From: Salipiger mangrovisoli | GTDB lineage: Bacteria; Pseudomonadota; Alphaproteobacteria; Rhodobacterales; Rhodobacteraceae | Length of the DNA: 39,745 nt | Assembly: GCF_015223355.1 (NCBI RefSeq) | Contig: NZ_JADFFK010000034.1 | Coordinates: 1 to 39,745 of the forward strand | Reading direction: 5' to 3' | Shown: in pieces, positions 22,522 to 32,178 of the stretch | Layout: each line of letters starts with the position of its first letter | Numbering within the stretch: the stretch's first letter is position 1 | Made by a program: the position numbers and the translations under genes | Notes under the pieces: generated by a model | What the model saw: only the letters and a program-made list of their open reading frames with translations | Told to the model about the DNA's origin: nothing | Databases searched by the model: none

Positions 22522-24045
22522 TCAGGCCGTGGCCCGCACCTGCAGTTCGGTCATCATGCCCGTCGCCAGATGCCCCATGTGATGGCAGTGCATCATCCAG
22601 CGCGCCGCCTCGCCGGCGTCGAAGGCAACCGTCACGGAGCCCATCGCCGGCACGAAGACCGTGTCGCGCAGCGCGCCCTGCACGGGCTGACCGCCGACCG
22701 CGACCACCTGGAAGACATGGCCATGCAGGTGCATCGGATGCGCCATCATCGACATGTTGTGGAACATCATCTCGACCCGCGCGCCCTGGGGCACCGTGAT
22801 CGGCCTGTGGTCCTCCCAGACCGCATCGTTGATCGTCCAGACATAAGGGGCCATCGCGCCGCCGAGCATCACCATCTGGCGAACATCCGGCTCCCGGGCC
22901 GCGAGCGGCGAGACGGCGCGCAAGGCAAGCTCCTGCCGCATGTCGCCGGCAACGGGCGGGGTCTCGGTCTCGGCGCGGGTCGCCAGGCGCGGCACCGCGG
23001 CGCCCTGCGGAGCGAGGATGAGCCCGGTCTGCTCGTGTGCCCCCTCGCGCAGGGCGAGGACAGGACGGGCGATCCCGTCACCGGGCATGTCGAGGTCGAT
23101 CTCCATGCGCTGGCCCGAGGCGATGGGGAAACGCGTGCCGGCAAGAGGCGCGACCGCGTCCCCGTCCACCGCGACCAGCCGGGCTTGCAGTTCGCCGGTG
23201 TCGATCCAATAGGCGGTCATCGACGCGCCGTTGATGATCCGCAGCCGCAAACGGCCGTTGCGCTCGACCGTCACGACCTCCGGATCGTCGAGCGTGCGGT
23301 CGTTGGTGAGATAGGCATCGAAGTCGAAATCGTTGAGGTCCATCGGCATCTCGGACATGCCGCTCATACCGGACATGTTGCCCATGCCGGACATGCCCGG
23401 CATCTCGCCCATGCCGGACATTCCGCCCGTCGGTGCTGCGGTCTCGCCGTGGTGCATGGCGCCATGGTCCATCGGGGCCGGAGCATGTGCCCCGCCATGG
23501 TGTCCGCCGCTGCTGCCGGTGGTCTCGGCCAGCACGTCATCGGGGGATTTGAAGCTGAAGTCATGCAGGAACATGACCACCTCCTGCCGGTCGGCGGCGA
23601 CATCCTCGGCGCTGCGCACGATCAGCGGCGCGGCAAGCAGGGCGATCTCCTGCTGCGGGATGTGGCTGTGCATCCAGAAGGTGCCGGGCCGCGGCGCATA
23701 GTCATAGGCGCGGCGCTCGCCGACCTTCAGCATGGGGTTGGTGTTGGGCGCGCCGTCCTGCGCGTTGGGCGGGATCTGCCCGTGCCAGTGGATGATCGTC
23801 TCGGCATCGAGGCCATTGGTCAGATCGACGGCGAAGCGCTGGCCCGGATCGAGGGTCAGCCCCTGGCCGCCCGTGCCATTGGTCAGCCCCAGGACGGTGG
23901 CAGCGCGGCCGTTCACCTCGATGGTGCGGGTGCCTGCGGTGAGCGACAGCCGGTCCGTTGCCGCCCGCGCCCTTGCGGGCAGCAGCAGCGAGGCGGACAC
24001 GGCGGCGGAAGCGGCAAGAAAGCCGCGGCGGGAATATCGGGTCAT
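22522..24045 (-). CDS. Tat-exported multicopper oxidase, Met/His-rich
   Basis: This 507-residue protein has a twin-arginine signal (MTRYSRRGFLAASAAVSASL; cut near ARA, 28). Copper-binding motifs follow family order: HWHG (86-89), WMHSH (124-128), HPMHLHGH (436-443) and HCHHMGHLATGM (486-497) for the type 1/2/3 sites. Between the first and second cupredoxin domains, residues 181-235 form a His/Met-rich insert (HHGGAHAPAPMDHGAMHHG, then repeats of GMSGM). Such inserts in CueO/CopA oxidases bind Cu(I), which the enzyme oxidises to the less toxic Cu(II) in the periplasm with O2 as acceptor. It is downstream of a His-rich small protein, in the same direction as the copper ATPase cluster. Confidence 0.92.
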   Translation of the reverse strand: MTRYSRRGFLAASAAVSASLLLPARARAATDRLSLTAGTRTIEVNGRAATVLGLTNGTGGQGLTLDPGQRFAVDLTNGLDAETIIHWHGQIPPNAQDGAPNTNPMLKVGERRAYDYAPRPGTFWMHSHIPQQEIALLAAPLIVRSAEDVAADRQEVVMFLHDFSFKSPDDVLAETTGSSGGHHGGAHAPAPMDHGAMHHGETAAPTGGMSGMGEMPGMSGMGNMSGMSGMSEMPMDLNDFDFDAYLTNDRTLDDPEVVTVERNGRLRLRIINGASMTAYWIDTGELQARLVAVDGDAVAPLAGTRFPIASGQRMEIDLDMPGDGIARPVLALREGAHEQTGLILAPQGAAVPRLATRAETETPPVAGDMRQELALRAVSPLAAREPDVRQMVMLGGAMAPYVWTINDAVWEDHRPITVPQGARVEMMFHNMSMMAHPMHLHGHVFQVVAVGGQPVQGALRDTVFVPAMGSVTVAFDAGEAARWMMHCHHMGHLATGMMTELQVRATA

Positions 24046-24097
24046 GATGATCTCCGTGAAATGAGGTTTCGCGAGGCGGGACGAGGTCCCGTGGAGA

Positions 24098-24448
24098 TCA
24101 GCTTCGGGGAGGAGGGTATGATGGGGCGAAATCCTGGGACGACAGCGTCACGTCGGCAAGCGACGCCACGACCCGCGACACCTGAGCCTTGCCGGGGCCG
24201 GGCAGGTCCCCGATACGGGCCGCGTCAACCGGCAGGCAATGGGCCTCGCACATCTGGGCGTGGCCCTTGTCCCCCATCTCGCCATGCGCGGCGGATGGAT
24301 GCGCTGCGTGGCCCGCATGGGCCTCGACGCTCGCGGGGGGATCGCAGCACAGCGCAGTGATCGCCATCGCGCGCACCGGCCCGGCCGGCAGCGCGGTCCA
24401 GACCCCGAGCAGGGTCAGCATCAGCAGGCGAAGCAGGAGCCGTGTCAT
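24098..24448 (-). CDS. Small His/Cys-rich periplasmic protein, probable copper binder
   Basis: This 116-residue protein starts with a signal peptide (MTRLLLRLLMLTLLGVWTAL, cut near VRA). The mature region carries potential metal ligands: LCCDPP, EAHAGHAAHPSAAHGEMGDK, GHAQMCEAHCLP. That is at least seven His, four Cys and two Met within about 45 residues. No named family was recognised, though small proteins of this kind accompany copper oxidases. It lies 52 bp upstream of the multicopper oxidase and is likely co-transcribed. Role inferred: periplasmic copper buffering or delivery to the oxidase. Confidence 0.65.
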   Translation of the reverse strand: MTRLLLRLLMLTLLGVWTALPAGPVRAMAITALCCDPPASVEAHAGHAAHPSAAHGEMGDKGHAQMCEAHCLPVDAARIGDLPGPGKAQVSRVVASLADVTLSSQDFAPSYPPPRS

Positions 24449-24540
24449 GGCGCGACGCTACGCCCAACGCGGCTCGGCGTCAGATCACGTTCGCGGCATG
24501 AGGGGGCAAGCTGTGCGGTCTTGCGCGCATGTCGGGCGTC

Positions 24541-25380
24541 TCAGCCGGAACAGGACCAGAAGCCACGGTAGATCGCCTCCGGGCCGGGGTCGAGCCGGAA
24601 GGTCAGCTGGCTGTCGGACCGCAACGCCTCGACCGGCTCGACGCTCATTTCGAGCCCCTCGGTGCCAAAGCGGCCCTCGGCCCCCGCCGCATCCAGAGGC
24701 AGGATGATGCCGTTCAGCTTGGTGACGGCCCCGCTGCCGTCCGCTGCCGCGATCAGCACCGGGTCCTCGGTGCGGGTGCGGCGGAAGGCGCAAGTCTCGC
24801 CTTCGGGCATCGCATCACCGGCCTCCTCGGCGGTCAGCGGCGCCGGGTCGAGCGTCGACAGGAGCGTGTTGTTCAGCGCGTCCTGCAACGTGCCCTGCCG
24901 CGCGGGCGGGTCCTCGTAGACCTCGGTCTGCACGTCTCCGGCGGAGACTTCGGCGATCAGCGCGCGCATCTCGGCGATTTCCTTCTTCTGGGCCGAGATG
25001 ATGCCATCGGCGAGCTTGCGCACCCGCGCATCCTCGATGCCAGCGCGCTCGGATGTCATGATGGCGATCGAATGATGCGGGATCATCGCGCGCATGTAAC
25101 TTGTGCCATTCACGGTCGCCTGGCTGCGCACCAGCCAGAGCGCGCCTGCGAAGACCACGATGCTGCCCGCGAAAATGGCAATATTGACCGCCCGGCTGGG
25201 GTACATCGCCGCCATGAAGGCAAGCATGACGAAGGCCATGGCCGCGCCCATGACGATCGCCATGTAGAGCCGGGTCTCGCTGAAGAAGACATGCTCGACT
25301 GCATAGGTGTTGAGATACATCAGCCCGAACATGATCACCGTCGAGGCGAGGATCATGAGGGCGAAGCGGGAATAGGTCAT
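24541..25380 (-). CDS. DUF305 membrane protein with C-terminal extension
   Basis: This 279-residue protein has three or four hydrophobic segments in the first 90 residues (FALMILASTVIMFGLMYLN, MAIVMGAAMAFVMLAFMAAM, NIAIFAGSIVVFAGALWLV). A DUF305 domain follows, with the ferritin-like metal motif RAMIPHHSIAIMTSERAGIE and KKEIAEMRALI. After about residue 165, where similar proteins usually end, there are about 110 more residues rich in strands, with cysteines in GETCAFRR and at the end (FWSCSG), which may pair. The start at 25380 is set by GGAGGT 5 nt upstream. A CueR-like box lies at 25417-25436. It probably acts in copper handling at the membrane. Confidence 0.85.
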   Translation of the reverse strand: MTYSRFALMILASTVIMFGLMYLNTYAVEHVFFSETRLYMAIVMGAAMAFVMLAFMAAMYPSRAVNIAIFAGSIVVFAGALWLVRSQATVNGTSYMRAMIPHHSIAIMTSERAGIEDARVRKLADGIISAQKKEIAEMRALIAEVSAGDVQTEVYEDPPARQGTLQDALNNTLLSTLDPAPLTAEEAGDAMPEGETCAFRRTRTEDPVLIAAADGSGAVTKLNGIILPLDAAGAEGRFGTEGLEMSVEPVEALRSDSQLTFRLDPGPEAIYRGFWSCSG

Positions 25381-25416
25381 CGGCACCTCCATGCTTGTCG
25401 CTTTTCAGGCTCAACG

Positions 25417-25436
25417 GGCTTCCAGCGCTGGAGGGT
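25417..25436 (-). promoter_or_regulatory. Weak CueR-like box upstream of the DUF305 gene
   Basis: On the minus strand: ACCCTCCAGCGCTGGAAGCC. This keeps the dyad CTCCAGCGCTGGAAG of CueR operators, with the expected GGAACC in the -35 position and a poor -10 (TTGAGC) after 19 bp. It is a third, weaker candidate beside the copA and copZ promoters. Confidence 0.45.
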
Positions 25437-25457
25437 TCCGAGAAAGTTCCCGGAGTT

Positions 25458-25895
25458 TTATCCGGGCGCCGCGGAGATCTCCGCCTGATGTGCGCGCAGT
25501 TCCTCCGGCCAGGTCGATTTGATGTAGGTCAGCACCGCCTCGATCTGCGCGTCGGTAAGCTGATCGCCGAAGCCGGGCATGTTGCTCGCATAGCCGTTGC
25601 CGACCACGGCGGCGGTGCCAAGCTTGGTGATCCGGAAGAGCACCTCGTCGGGATGGTGCCATGTGTGGCCGTTCGCGTCATGCGGCGGCGCGGGCAGGCG
25701 TCCATCGGGACCGGGGCTGCGCCAGTTCGGCTGGCCCTCGAGATCCGCGCCGTGACAGGCGGCGCAGGTCTGGGCGTAGAGCGTCTTGCCCTCGGCGATC
25801 TGCGCAGCTTCGGCGGGGGCACGTTCGACCCCGCCGAAGAGCAGCCAACCCGACAGCGCAGCCAGCACCAGCACGGCAAGCCCAAGCCACCTCAC
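25458..25895 (-). CDS. c-type cytochrome
   Basis: This 145-residue protein has an N-terminal membrane anchor or signal ([16 protein letters not shown]) and one class I haem site CAACH (44-48). A likely sixth ligand is Met in [16 protein letters not shown], followed by the family helix [10 protein letters not shown]. It is exported and membrane-tethered or periplasmic. Its gene overlaps the stop of the copper ATPase gene by 4 bp (ATGA), so it is translated with it. Cytochromes c next to CopA-type pumps are found in copper islands and may pass electrons from periplasmic Cu(I) oxidation. That role here is inference. Confidence 0.9.
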   Translation of the reverse strand: MRWLGLAVLVLAALSGWLLFGGVERAPAEAAQIAEGKTLYAQTCAACHGADLEGQPNWRSPGPDGRLPAPPHDANGHTWHHPDEVLFRITKLGTAAVVGNGYASNMPGFGDQLTDAQIEAVLTYIKSTWPEELRAHQAEISAAPG

Positions 25896-28363
25896 AGCTT
25901 CACCCCGCGCAGCCGCAACGCGTTGGTGATCACCGAGACGGACGAAAGGCTCATCGCCGCCGCCGCAACGATGGGCGAGAGCAGGACGCCGAAGAGCGGG
26001 TAGAGGATGCCCGCCGCCAGCGGCACGCCCGCCGAGTTGTAGACGAAGGCGAAGAAGAGGTTCTGCCGGATGTTGCGCATGGTTGCCTCGGCAAGGTGGC
26101 GCGCCCGGACGATGCCGCCGAGATCGCCCTTCACCAGCGTGATGCCCGCGCTTTCCATCGCCACGTCCGCGCCGGTGCCCATGGCGATGCCGACGTCGGC
26201 GGCGGCCAGTGCCGGGGCGTCGTTCACCCCGTCGCCGGCCATGGCGACCGACAGGCCCTCTCTGCGCAGCGTCTCGATCAGCCCGTGCTTGTCCTCGGGG
26301 CTGACCTCGGCATGCACCTCGTCGATATTGAGGTCCCGCGCGACCGCTTCGGCTGTGGCCTTGGCGTCGCCGGTGGCCATCACGATGCGCAGCCCGGCCT
26401 CGTGCAGCGCCCTGATCGCCTCGGGCGTGCTCTGCTTGACCCGGTCGGCAACGGCCACCAGCCCTGCGGCGCGCCCGTCCACGGCGACGAACATCGCGGT
26501 CTTGCCGTCACGCTGGAGCGCGTCGGCCCGGTCCTTGAGAGCGCCGAGGTCTACGCCCTCGTCCGCCATCAGCGCCGCGTTGCCGAGCAGGGCGCGCTGG
26601 CCGCCGACGCTGCCGGTCACGCCCTTGCCGGTGACCGCCTCGAAGTCCGAGGCCTCGCGCTCCGGCGCCCCGGCCTCGCGCGCGCCGGCGGTGATCGCCT
26701 CGGCCAGCGGATGCTCGGAGCCGCGTTCCAGCGCGGCGGCGAAGGCCAGCAGCTCGGTTTTCTCCATGCCCTCTGCGGGTTCGGCGTCGGTCAGCGTCGG
26801 CTTGCCCTCGGTCAGCGTGCCGGTCTTGTCGACCACCAGCACGTCCACTTTCGAGAAGCGCTCCAGCGCCTCGGCGTCGCGGATGAGCACGCCCGCCTGC
26901 GCGCCGCGCCCGGTGGCCACCATGATCGACATGGGCGTCGCGAGGCCAAGCGCGCAGGGGCAGGCGATGATCAGCACCGAGACCGCCGCCACGAAGGCAT
27001 AGGAGAGCGCCGGGGAGGGGCCGAAGACCGTCCACGCGAGGAAGGCCAGCACCGCCACCGCGACCACGGCGGGCACGAACCACGCCGCCACCCGGTCGGC
27101 CATCGCCTGGATCGGCGCACGCGAGCGCTGCGCCTTGGAGACCATCTCGACGATGCGCGAGAGGGTGGTCTCGGAGCCCACGCTCTCGGCCCGCATCAGG
27201 AAACTGCCGGTCTTGTTGAGCGTGCCGCCGGTGACCGGCGCGCCCTGCGTCTTTTCCACCGGCACCGGCTCGCCGGTGATCATGCTCTCGTCCACCGAGG
27301 AATGCCCCTCGGTCACCACGCCATCCACCGGCACGCTCTCGCCGGGACGGACGCGCAGGATGTCGCCGGAAGCGACCTCATCGAGCGGCACATCCTCTTC
27401 GGTGCCTTCTCTCATCCGCCGCGCGGTCTTTGGCGCGAGGTCGAGCAGCGCGCGGATCGCATCGCCGGTGCGCTCGCGGGCGGCCAGTTCCATGACCTGC
27501 CCGACCAGCACCAGCACGAGGATCACCGCCGCCGCCTCGAAATAGACCGGCGTCATGCCCATGCCATCGCGCATCGCCGCCGGGAACAGTCCCGGCGCCA
27601 GCAGCGAGACCACCGAGAAGAGGTAGGCCGCCCCGGTGCCGAGCGCGATCAGCGTCCACATGTTGGGCGCGCGGTTGACGATCGAAGCCCAGCCCCGCTT
27701 GAAGAACGGCCAGCAGAGGATCACCACCGGCGTCGCCAATGCGAATTGTACCCAGCCGAAGCGCCCGTGGCCGATCCAATCGGCGAAGGGGAGGCCGATG
27801 TGCGCGCCCATCTCAAGCACGAAGATCAGCGCCGCAAGCGGGGCGGTGATCTTCAGCCGGCGCTTCATGTCGAGGTATTCCGGGTTCGGCCCGCTCTCTG
27901 CCGAGGGCGTCACCGGCTCGAGCGCCATGCCGCAGATCGGACAGTCACCGGGCGCATCGCGCAGGATCTCCGGGTGCATCGGGCAGGTGTATTGCGTGCC
28001 CTCGGGCATCTTCTCCGGCGCGGGGCGGTCCCCGAGATAGGCGTCGGGTTCGGCCGCGAACTTCGACTGGCAGCGCTCGGAGCAGAAGTAGACCTTCTCT
28101 CCCTCGTGCTTGAGCATGTGGGCGGCGCTGGAGCGATCGACCTTCATACCGCAGACAGGGTCGGTGGCAGTGAGATAGGCGAGCGGATCGGCGCGGAACC
28201 GGTCGCGGCACCCCTCGGAGCAGAAGTGGTAGAAATGGCTGTCGTGCTCGAGGCTGGGCTTGCCCGCCTCCGGGTCAACGGTCATGCCGCAGACCGGATC
28301 GCGGGTGACCCCGGTCACCGTGCGATGGGGCGCAGCACCGTGGATGTGGGGAGCATGGGCCAT
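25892..28363 (-). CDS. copA: Copper-exporting P1B-type ATPase
   Basis: This 823-residue pump has an N-terminus built from two YHS/TRASH-like modules (DPVCGMTVD at 22, [17 protein letters not shown] at 68, YFCSERCQ) and a heavy-metal-binding module (YTCPMHPEI to [10 protein letters not shown], about 125-150), in place of classic HMA domains. Eight membrane helices follow, with the ion-path motif CPC in [13 protein letters not shown] (468-470), the phosphorylation motif DKTGTLTEG (Asp512), and [20 protein letters not shown]. These features fit the CopA/ActP Cu(I) exporters. A CueR-type promoter lies directly upstream (28399-28429). The stop overlaps the cytochrome c gene by 4 bp. Confidence 0.95.
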   Translation of the reverse strand: MAHAPHIHGAAPHRTVTGVTRDPVCGMTVDPEAGKPSLEHDSHFYHFCSEGCRDRFRADPLAYLTATDPVCGMKVDRSSAAHMLKHEGEKVYFCSERCQSKFAAEPDAYLGDRPAPEKMPEGTQYTCPMHPEILRDAPGDCPICGMALEPVTPSAESGPNPEYLDMKRRLKITAPLAALIFVLEMGAHIGLPFADWIGHGRFGWVQFALATPVVILCWPFFKRGWASIVNRAPNMWTLIALGTGAAYLFSVVSLLAPGLFPAAMRDGMGMTPVYFEAAAVILVLVLVGQVMELAARERTGDAIRALLDLAPKTARRMREGTEEDVPLDEVASGDILRVRPGESVPVDGVVTEGHSSVDESMITGEPVPVEKTQGAPVTGGTLNKTGSFLMRAESVGSETTLSRIVEMVSKAQRSRAPIQAMADRVAAWFVPAVVAVAVLAFLAWTVFGPSPALSYAFVAAVSVLIIACPCALGLATPMSIMVATGRGAQAGVLIRDAEALERFSKVDVLVVDKTGTLTEGKPTLTDAEPAEGMEKTELLAFAAALERGSEHPLAEAITAGAREAGAPEREASDFEAVTGKGVTGSVGGQRALLGNAALMADEGVDLGALKDRADALQRDGKTAMFVAVDGRAAGLVAVADRVKQSTPEAIRALHEAGLRIVMATGDAKATAEAVARDLNIDEVHAEVSPEDKHGLIETLRREGLSVAMAGDGVNDAPALAAADVGIAMGTGADVAMESAGITLVKGDLGGIVRARHLAEATMRNIRQNLFFAFVYNSAGVPLAAGILYPLFGVLLSPIVAAAAMSLSSVSVITNALRLRGVKL

Positions 28364-28398
28364 CGGAACCTCCCGTCGGCTTTGTCAGTGTCCCAGAA

Positions 28399-28429
28399 CA
28401 GATGGGGCTTCCAGTAGGGGGAAGGTCAA
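28399..28429 (-). promoter_or_regulatory. CueR-type promoter of the copper ATPase gene
   Basis: On the minus strand, -35 TTGACC (28429-28424), a 19-bp spacer and -10 CATCTG (28404-28399). The spacer holds the dyad ACCTTCCCCCTACTGGAAG, as in CueR operators. The long 19-bp spacer is the hallmark of MerR-family activation by DNA distortion. Confidence 0.8.
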
Positions 28430-28597
28430 GACCGTCTCGCGCCTTTCTCGCGTGCCGCGGCGGTGCGGCTCCCTCAAGCGGGTGGTGCCGCAAGCTGGAG
28501 GCGACCAAAGATGTGGCGGCGTTTGCGCTTGATCAACGCGTTCGGCCGGGCGCGGGCGCACACTTGCGACATTGCGCGCTTGCCACGGGAGGTGGCC

Positions 28598-28900
28598 ATG
28601 AAAAAACTTCTGTTCGCTTCAATGCTCTTCGCGTCGCCGGCGGCGGCGGACCCGGAGACATACGGCCACATGATGGATTGGGGCTACGGGCACGGCGTGT
28701 CCATGATCTTCGGCCCGGTCCTCTGGCTGATCGTGCTCGGATTGGTGGTCGCGGGGGTCATATGGTTCGTCCGCAGCCACGAGACCGGCACCACCCCGCG
28801 AGGCCGACAGGCGGCGCTTGCCGAGCTCGATATGCGCCTCGCCCGCGGCGAGATCGAGCCCGATGAATACGCCGCCCGGAAAAAGCTGCTGTCGAGTTGA
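28598..28900 (+). CDS. SHOCT-domain membrane protein
   Basis: This 100-residue protein has a signal or first helix (KKLLFASMLFASPAAA), a His/Met-containing loop (YGHMMDWGYGHGVSMIF), one strong membrane segment (GPVLWLIVLGLVVAGVIWFV) and a C-terminal SHOCT motif (ALAELDMRLARGEIEPDEYAARKKLL). SHOCT domains are short helical pieces of unknown role, common at the end of membrane proteins. The GGGAGGTGG ribosome site fixes the start. It is divergent from copA, separated by the CueR-type promoter region. Similar small proteins are frequent in copper islands, and the His/Met loop may touch copper. Confidence 0.8.
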   Translation: MKKLLFASMLFASPAAADPETYGHMMDWGYGHGVSMIFGPVLWLIVLGLVVAGVIWFVRSHETGTTPRGRQAALAELDMRLARGEIEPDEYAARKKLLSS

Positions 28901-28907
28901 TCCGTCG

Positions 28908-28955
28908 GGAGGCCGTGCCGGTGCACCGACCGCGCGCAGCGCGCGGGCGGCCTCC
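28908..28955. terminator. Bidirectional terminator-like hairpin
   Basis: GGAGGCCG (28908-28915) pairs with CGGCCTCC (28948-28955); a second stem CGCGCG/CGCGCG lies inside. It is placed between the convergent SHOCT and CopZ-like genes. T tracts are absent. Confidence 0.4.
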
Positions 28956-28979
28956 TGTCGTGGTGCCGCGGCAAACGCC

Positions 28980-29177
28980 TCAGGACGCGATCGGCTCGTA
29001 GCCGGCGTCACGGATGGCCCGCAGCACGGCGTGCTCGTCGCGCGCGCCGGTGATGTCCACGGTCTTGGTGCCCAGATCGCATGTCGCCCGAGCGCCGGGC
29101 TCCGCGGCGGCGACCGCCGTTTCGATGGCGGACACGCAGTGCCCGCAGCTCATGTCTTCGATCTTGTAGCGGCTCAT
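28980..29177 (-). CDS. copZ: CopZ-like copper chaperone (HMA domain)
   Basis: This 65-residue single heavy-metal-associated domain starts MSRYKIEDMSCGHCVSAIET. The metal site is MSCGHC (family MxCxxC). The rest fits the ferredoxin-like fold, with DLGTKTVDITG and AIRDAGYEP. It carries Cu(I) to CopA in the cytoplasm. This fits the neighbouring CopA, which lacks built-in HMA domains of this type. The start at 29177 has GGAGC upstream. A CueR-type promoter lies at 29208-29238. Confidence 0.9.
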   Translation of the reverse strand: MSRYKIEDMSCGHCVSAIETAVAAAEPGARATCDLGTKTVDITGARDEHAVLRAIRDAGYEPIAS

Positions 29178-29207
29178 CCGAAGCTCCTTCGAGTGCAAGA
29201 TGCGGCA

Positions 29208-29238
29208 CAGATAGGAGCTTCCCGCGCTGGAAGGTCAA
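29208..29238 (-). promoter_or_regulatory. CueR-type promoter of the copZ-like gene
   Basis: On the minus strand, -35 TTGACC (29238-29233), a 19-bp spacer, and -10 TATCTG (29213-29208). The spacer contains the dyad TTCCAGCGCGGGAAG. It matches the copA promoter design exactly, so both genes should respond to the same CueR protein. Confidence 0.8.
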
Positions 29239-29339
29239 GAGAGGCCGTCCGCCGAGAGGATCTGCGGCGGGCACCCGCGGGCCGGCCTCCTTTCGGAGGC
29301 ACGGGTCCGACGTGGCGCGCGCCGGATCATCTGTGCCGC

Positions 29340-30179
29340 TCACGCCTCGGGGGCGACAAAGAGATCGGTTAGGAGCGGCTCCGCGGGATCGACGGCGTAA
29401 TGCGAGAAATCCGTGACCCCGGCCTCGCGCAGCACCGCCTCGTCGATGAAGAAATTGCCGGTGCACCCCTGCGCCGGGCGGGTGAGGATCGCATGGGCGG
29501 CGTCGGCGACGATCTGCGGCGTCCGGCAGTTCCTTGGCTGGACCGCGCCGCCGAGCATGGCAAGCGCCGCGGTGTCGATGACGGTGCGGGGCCAGAGCGC
29601 GTTGGCGGCGATGCCGAGGCTGCGGAACTCCTCGGCCCAACCGAGCACGCAGAGGCTCATCCCCATCTTCGAGATGGTGTAGGCCACATGCGGCCCGTAC
29701 CAGGCCGGGTCGAGCGACGGCGGCGGCGAGAGCGTCAGCACATGCGGGTTCGCGGCCTTCTTCAGCGCTGGCAGGCAGGCGCGGGTGACCGCGAAGGTGC
29801 CGCGCATGTTGACCTGCATCATCAGGTCGAAGCGCTTCATCTCGGTCTCCGGCGTGGGTGTCAGCGAGATCGCGCTGGCATTGTTGACCACGATGTCGAT
29901 GCCACCGAAATGCGCCTCGGCCTTGCGCGCGGCCTCGGCCACTGCCGCATCGTCGCGGATGTCGAGCATCAGGGGCAGGGCGCGCCCGCCCTGCGCCTCG
30001 ACCTCGGCCGCGGCATCCTCGATGGTGCCGGGCAGGCGGGGATGCGGTGTGACGGTCTTCGCCGCCAGAACCACATTGGCGCAGTCGCGCGCGGCGCGGA
30101 GCGCAATGGCCCGCCCGATGCCGCGGCTGCCGCCGCTGATGAAGAGGGTCTTGCCGCCAAGATCGTCCATTCCGTTCAC
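29340..30179 (-). CDS. Short-chain dehydrogenase, HSDL2-like
   Basis: This 279-residue SDR has the Rossmann motif ISGGSRGIGRAIALRAA (14-30), DIVVNNASAISL, and the active-site pair Tyr/Lys in YTISKMGMSL. The segments TPHPRLPGTIEDAAAEVEAQ and LTLSPPPSLDPAWYGPHVAY are typical of the HSDL2/hydroxysteroid-dehydrogenase-like group, which is linked to lipid and fatty-acid metabolism. It lies 169 bp downstream of the acyl-CoA dehydrogenase, in the same direction as the beta-oxidation genes. It probably oxidises or reduces a hydroxylated lipid intermediate; substrate unknown. Confidence 0.88.
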   Translation of the reverse strand: MNGMDDLGGKTLFISGGSRGIGRAIALRAARDCANVVLAAKTVTPHPRLPGTIEDAAAEVEAQGGRALPLMLDIRDDAAVAEAARKAEAHFGGIDIVVNNASAISLTPTPETEMKRFDLMMQVNMRGTFAVTRACLPALKKAANPHVLTLSPPPSLDPAWYGPHVAYTISKMGMSLCVLGWAEEFRSLGIAANALWPRTVIDTAALAMLGGAVQPRNCRTPQIVADAAHAILTRPAQGCTGNFFIDEAVLREAGVTDFSHYAVDPAEPLLTDLFVAPEA

Positions 30180-30348
30180 TCCCTTTGCGCCCTGCGTCTC
30201 TCAGGGGCGCATCCTCGCGCGGTCCGGCACCTCAGGAAAACCGTCGGCGCCGGTTTCCCGCGCGCCGCCCGAGGGGAGGCGCGCTGGATCTGCATGAGAC
30301 GCGGCAAGCCGGGTATGCCCCGGTCCGTTGCCGCGTCCGGCTCCCCCG

Positions 30349-32139
<1,791 letters not shown>

Positions 32140-32178
32140 CGTCGTGATGTCCCTCTGTCAAAGGCCCAAGGCCGGGGT

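Noticed and set aside
25661..28417. A 918-codon open frame on the plus strand
   Set aside because: It is the antisense of copA and the cytochrome gene, low-complexity (RRHR-type), with no family motif.
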